This document shows positions 61,549-64,000 of a stretch of DNA of 64,000 bases, piece by piece. The position numbers and the translations under genes were made by a program. Within the stretch, counting starts at the first letter, position 1, and every line of letters begins with the position of its first letter. This stretch comes from Rattus norvegicus (taxonomy: Eukaryota > Chordata > Mammalia > Rodentia > Muridae): positions 9,865,001 to 9,929,000 of the forward strand of contig NC_086023.1 of assembly GCF_036323735.1 (NCBI RefSeq). Direction: 5' to 3'. A model generated the notes under the pieces. The model was not told where the DNA came from, made no database searches, and worked only from the letters and a program-made list of their open reading frames with translations.

Positions 61549-63395
61549 TTCACTAAAGCAGAGTAAAGTTCTGAATACACTCTGTCACATCATATACACA
61601 TGAAATACGAACAAGAGTGCAGACCCCATTTTATTTGTAGTGGGTCTTAGCAACTAGCGGGACAATTCATTCCAAGATTCACTAGTCCGATGATGGGAAG
61701 GGGTTTTCCAGCCATATTTGAAATGCAAATGCTTTTTTATTATACTTGACCTAACTCACAGCTTGGCAAATGCTTTTTTTTTGCAAATTTCCAGTGTGTT
61801 TGTTTTCTTCCTCTACAACAAAAAGGTCAATACCTCACAGTTGCTTGATTAACTGGAGGTCACTCTACTAGACTGCTTGAATTCTTCATTTTCTTTTTAA
61901 CAGCAGAATCCAAATGCTGCCTCAGTTTCCCTGAGAATACAGTGGATTACCTAGTTCTCACTCTATTCAGATTTTTAAAGAGGCTTAGAGGCTCATGAAA
62001 TTTAATGATGTTTCCCGTGAGGCCTCTCAAGTGTCCTCATAGGGAAGTGACAAATACTACTTATGCAGTCAAGCTTCCAGCAGTATCAATTTGCAATCGC
62101 TGTGACTATGAAAAACACAGAGTTGCTCTTGGCTCATCTGAGAACTAAGTCTGAAATCATATTTTTTACATACAGTTTTCCACTTATAGATATTTCATAA
62201 ATGAAAGAATTCCAGTCCCTATTCTTAGCTACTGATGGGCCATAATTTAGATACCATCTTCACATACTGCAGACTGCTTGTAACATGTCTCTTCTGCATG
62301 AAGGTTTTGGTAGATGCTAGGTTTTACAGGATGTGTGCTTTCTGAGGCATCCAGAGACCTCTGAAAATAGAACTACCCTTGACTTTTCTATATTTTCAAA
62401 TTTTGTAATTTTGTAAGGGACTTTTCTAATTTTAAAAAAGACACATTAACCTGTCATTTAATCACACACAATGGTTTTCAAATTCCTACTTTGGAAGAAG
62501 CACCACTCTAGATCCTGGGACCGTTTGTCTTGTAGAAAAAGTGATTGCACTCTTAATGTGTTAGCATTTTCTCAAGATCTCACCACACTTTAGTACACCC
62601 AAAAGAATTACTGGATGCCTGCAACTGGCAAGTGTCCTTTTGTACTGCTCCAATCTACACTAGACTTACTGACACACATGGCATAGGGGGACTCATCCTC
62701 ATGCCTTCTAAGGCATATTAATGTACAGCCCAAATGACATTGTGATGTGCTATTGGAAGTGTCAGATTTGAAGATGGAGTGTGGACATGCAAAACCATGC
62801 TGAAGGGTGTTGACTTCAGTTGATGTCTTCACAGCACATTTTTACACTCCCAGAAATCCATTCCCCAAGCACACTCTAGTTGTAGTGTAGCAAGTTGTCT
62901 TAAGACCAATGGTCATTTATTATGCTAATGACATCCACAAACATATCTTAAAATGATAGAGAGTTTAAGGCCGATATTTAATGATTTTAGTTAAATCTCA
63001 CCTGTTAAGTTTGGAGAGATGAAGAATAATATAAGAAATACTGATCTGAAATGTGGCTGTAATCACGTTGGCCTGACCTCTAGTCTCAGCTACATAGTTC
63101 AGTGCCTCAGCATTTCCTACCAGTTTCCTAATCACTATCTCAGCTGGAGAAGAATTTTAATCCAGTAATGTGGCTACTCTGGCAAAGTATCAAATCTAAA
63201 GACCTAGGTATGTGTGATCTGGGAGAAATACAGACATGTCCTTAGGCCATAACTTTAAGCTAGTTTATAAAATAACGCAGTTATGTTTGAAAGTGATGTC
63301 TAGCTGAGGGGCAGAAAAAGTGATGAATCAGAGAAAGATTTGACAGAATGAGGTAGGATACACCCACCTCTCATGAGAACAGCACAAGAAATAGA
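61549..63395. other. Intergenic, AT-rich, nothing recognised
   Basis: No coding block or named repeat seen. Confidence 0.45.
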
Positions 63396-63399
63396 AGTT

Positions 63400-63780
63400 G
63401 TTTAAAAGCAGCTCATGCAGAGTCAGTCAGTGCAGCGAGTACAGTACAGTGGAGCTGAGTTTGTTCATGAGTTCATGCAGCTCAGTGCAGGTCAGCAGGG
63501 GCAGTTGAATCTAGAGAATAAGAAGGAGACAAAAGATTAGAAAGAATTGCTATAGTTAGTTTGAGGCCAAGCAGAGCAATTCAGTGAGAAGCTAAGAGAA
63601 GCCAGATTGTATCAATCAGCTTAGCGAGGAGTTTGACCCAGAATAGTTGAGTTTAACTAGCCAGCCAGAGTTCAGAAAGAAGTAAACACGGTGAGCTTAT
63701 TTAGCAGTAAGTCTCCAAAATGAAAATTACATCTGGTGAATAAAACAACTTTGACACTCAGCAAACTGAAAGATACATAT
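63400..63780 (+). repeat. Possible rodent ERV LTR fragment
   Basis: AAAGCAGCTCATGCAGAGTC, then CAGTGCAGCGAGTACAGTAC, then CCAGCCAGAGTTCAGAAAGA and GAATAAAACAACTTTGACAC read like a rodent LTR, including a polyadenylation-like GAATAAAA. The family name is not assigned. Confidence 0.35.
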
Positions 63781-64000
63781 ATAAGAAAACATCATAGTGA
63801 AACTGCCTTTTTTTAATCATAAAGTTCTAATTATGAGTATATATGGGAGGTTATATGAGTGTATGAGTATAGGTACTAGCAGAGTTCAGATACAGGTGTT
63901 AGAACTATTGAAATTTGATTTATGGGTGGTTGTTAACCATCTGCTACTTGAGGCCCTTTGCAAGAGCAATATTTATTCATTCTTAATTGCTGAGTCATCT

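Overview
This is rodent genomic DNA, most likely rat (Rattus norvegicus). It carries ID elements (the BC1-derived SINE that is very abundant in rat), B1/B2/B4 SINEs, MaLR-type LTRs, a full-length rodent LINE-1 and many long (CA)n/(GA)n tracts. The only functional gene I can support is the 3' end of Eya1 (eyes absent 1) on the + strand. From memory Eya1 lies on rat chromosome 5. That placement and the species are inferences, not something the sequence states.

Eya1 part (1-~19,605). The window opens inside an Eya1 intron. The last six coding exons follow at 2127-2185, 2286-2446, 3322-3436, 3581-3702, 6935-7035 and 17558-17638. They join in one frame into 212 codons plus TAA. They encode the C-terminal half of the EYA domain, a haloacid-dehalogenase (HAD) phosphatase fold. 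HAD motif II (Thr in a TTT run), motif III (Lys of GKES) and motif IV (GDG) are present. The DxDxT motif I is in an upstream exon outside the window. The 3' UTR runs about 1.97 kb to an AATAAA at 19583. One intron uses a GC donor (2447). Two introns begin with tandem repeats placed directly at or next to the donor.

Downstream part (~19,606-64,000). I see no further protein-coding gene. The sequence is intergenic and repeat-rich. It holds a 16-copy perfect 17-bp minisatellite (29784-30057), a hAT-type DNA-transposon remnant with a perfect 14-bp hairpin (23480-23765), and a three-level nest of repeats (a rodent repeat, then a MaLR LTR, then a processed retrocopy; 35187-36430). It also holds two ID elements with clean target-site duplications and a full-length but inactivated LINE-1 (42245-49040) with a B2 SINE inserted in ORF2. 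An older 5'-truncated LINE-1 lies antisense inside the last Eya1 intron (~11460-13803).

I found no CRISPR array, tRNA/rRNA gene, operon or microbial system, and no convincing undescribed multi-gene system. The most useful items to recheck are the Eya1 splice-site oddities, the unidentified retrocopy at 35720-36182, the homopolymer frameshifts in the LINE-1 (decay or assembly error), and a CpG-retaining block near 60.2 kb that may be a conserved regulatory element.
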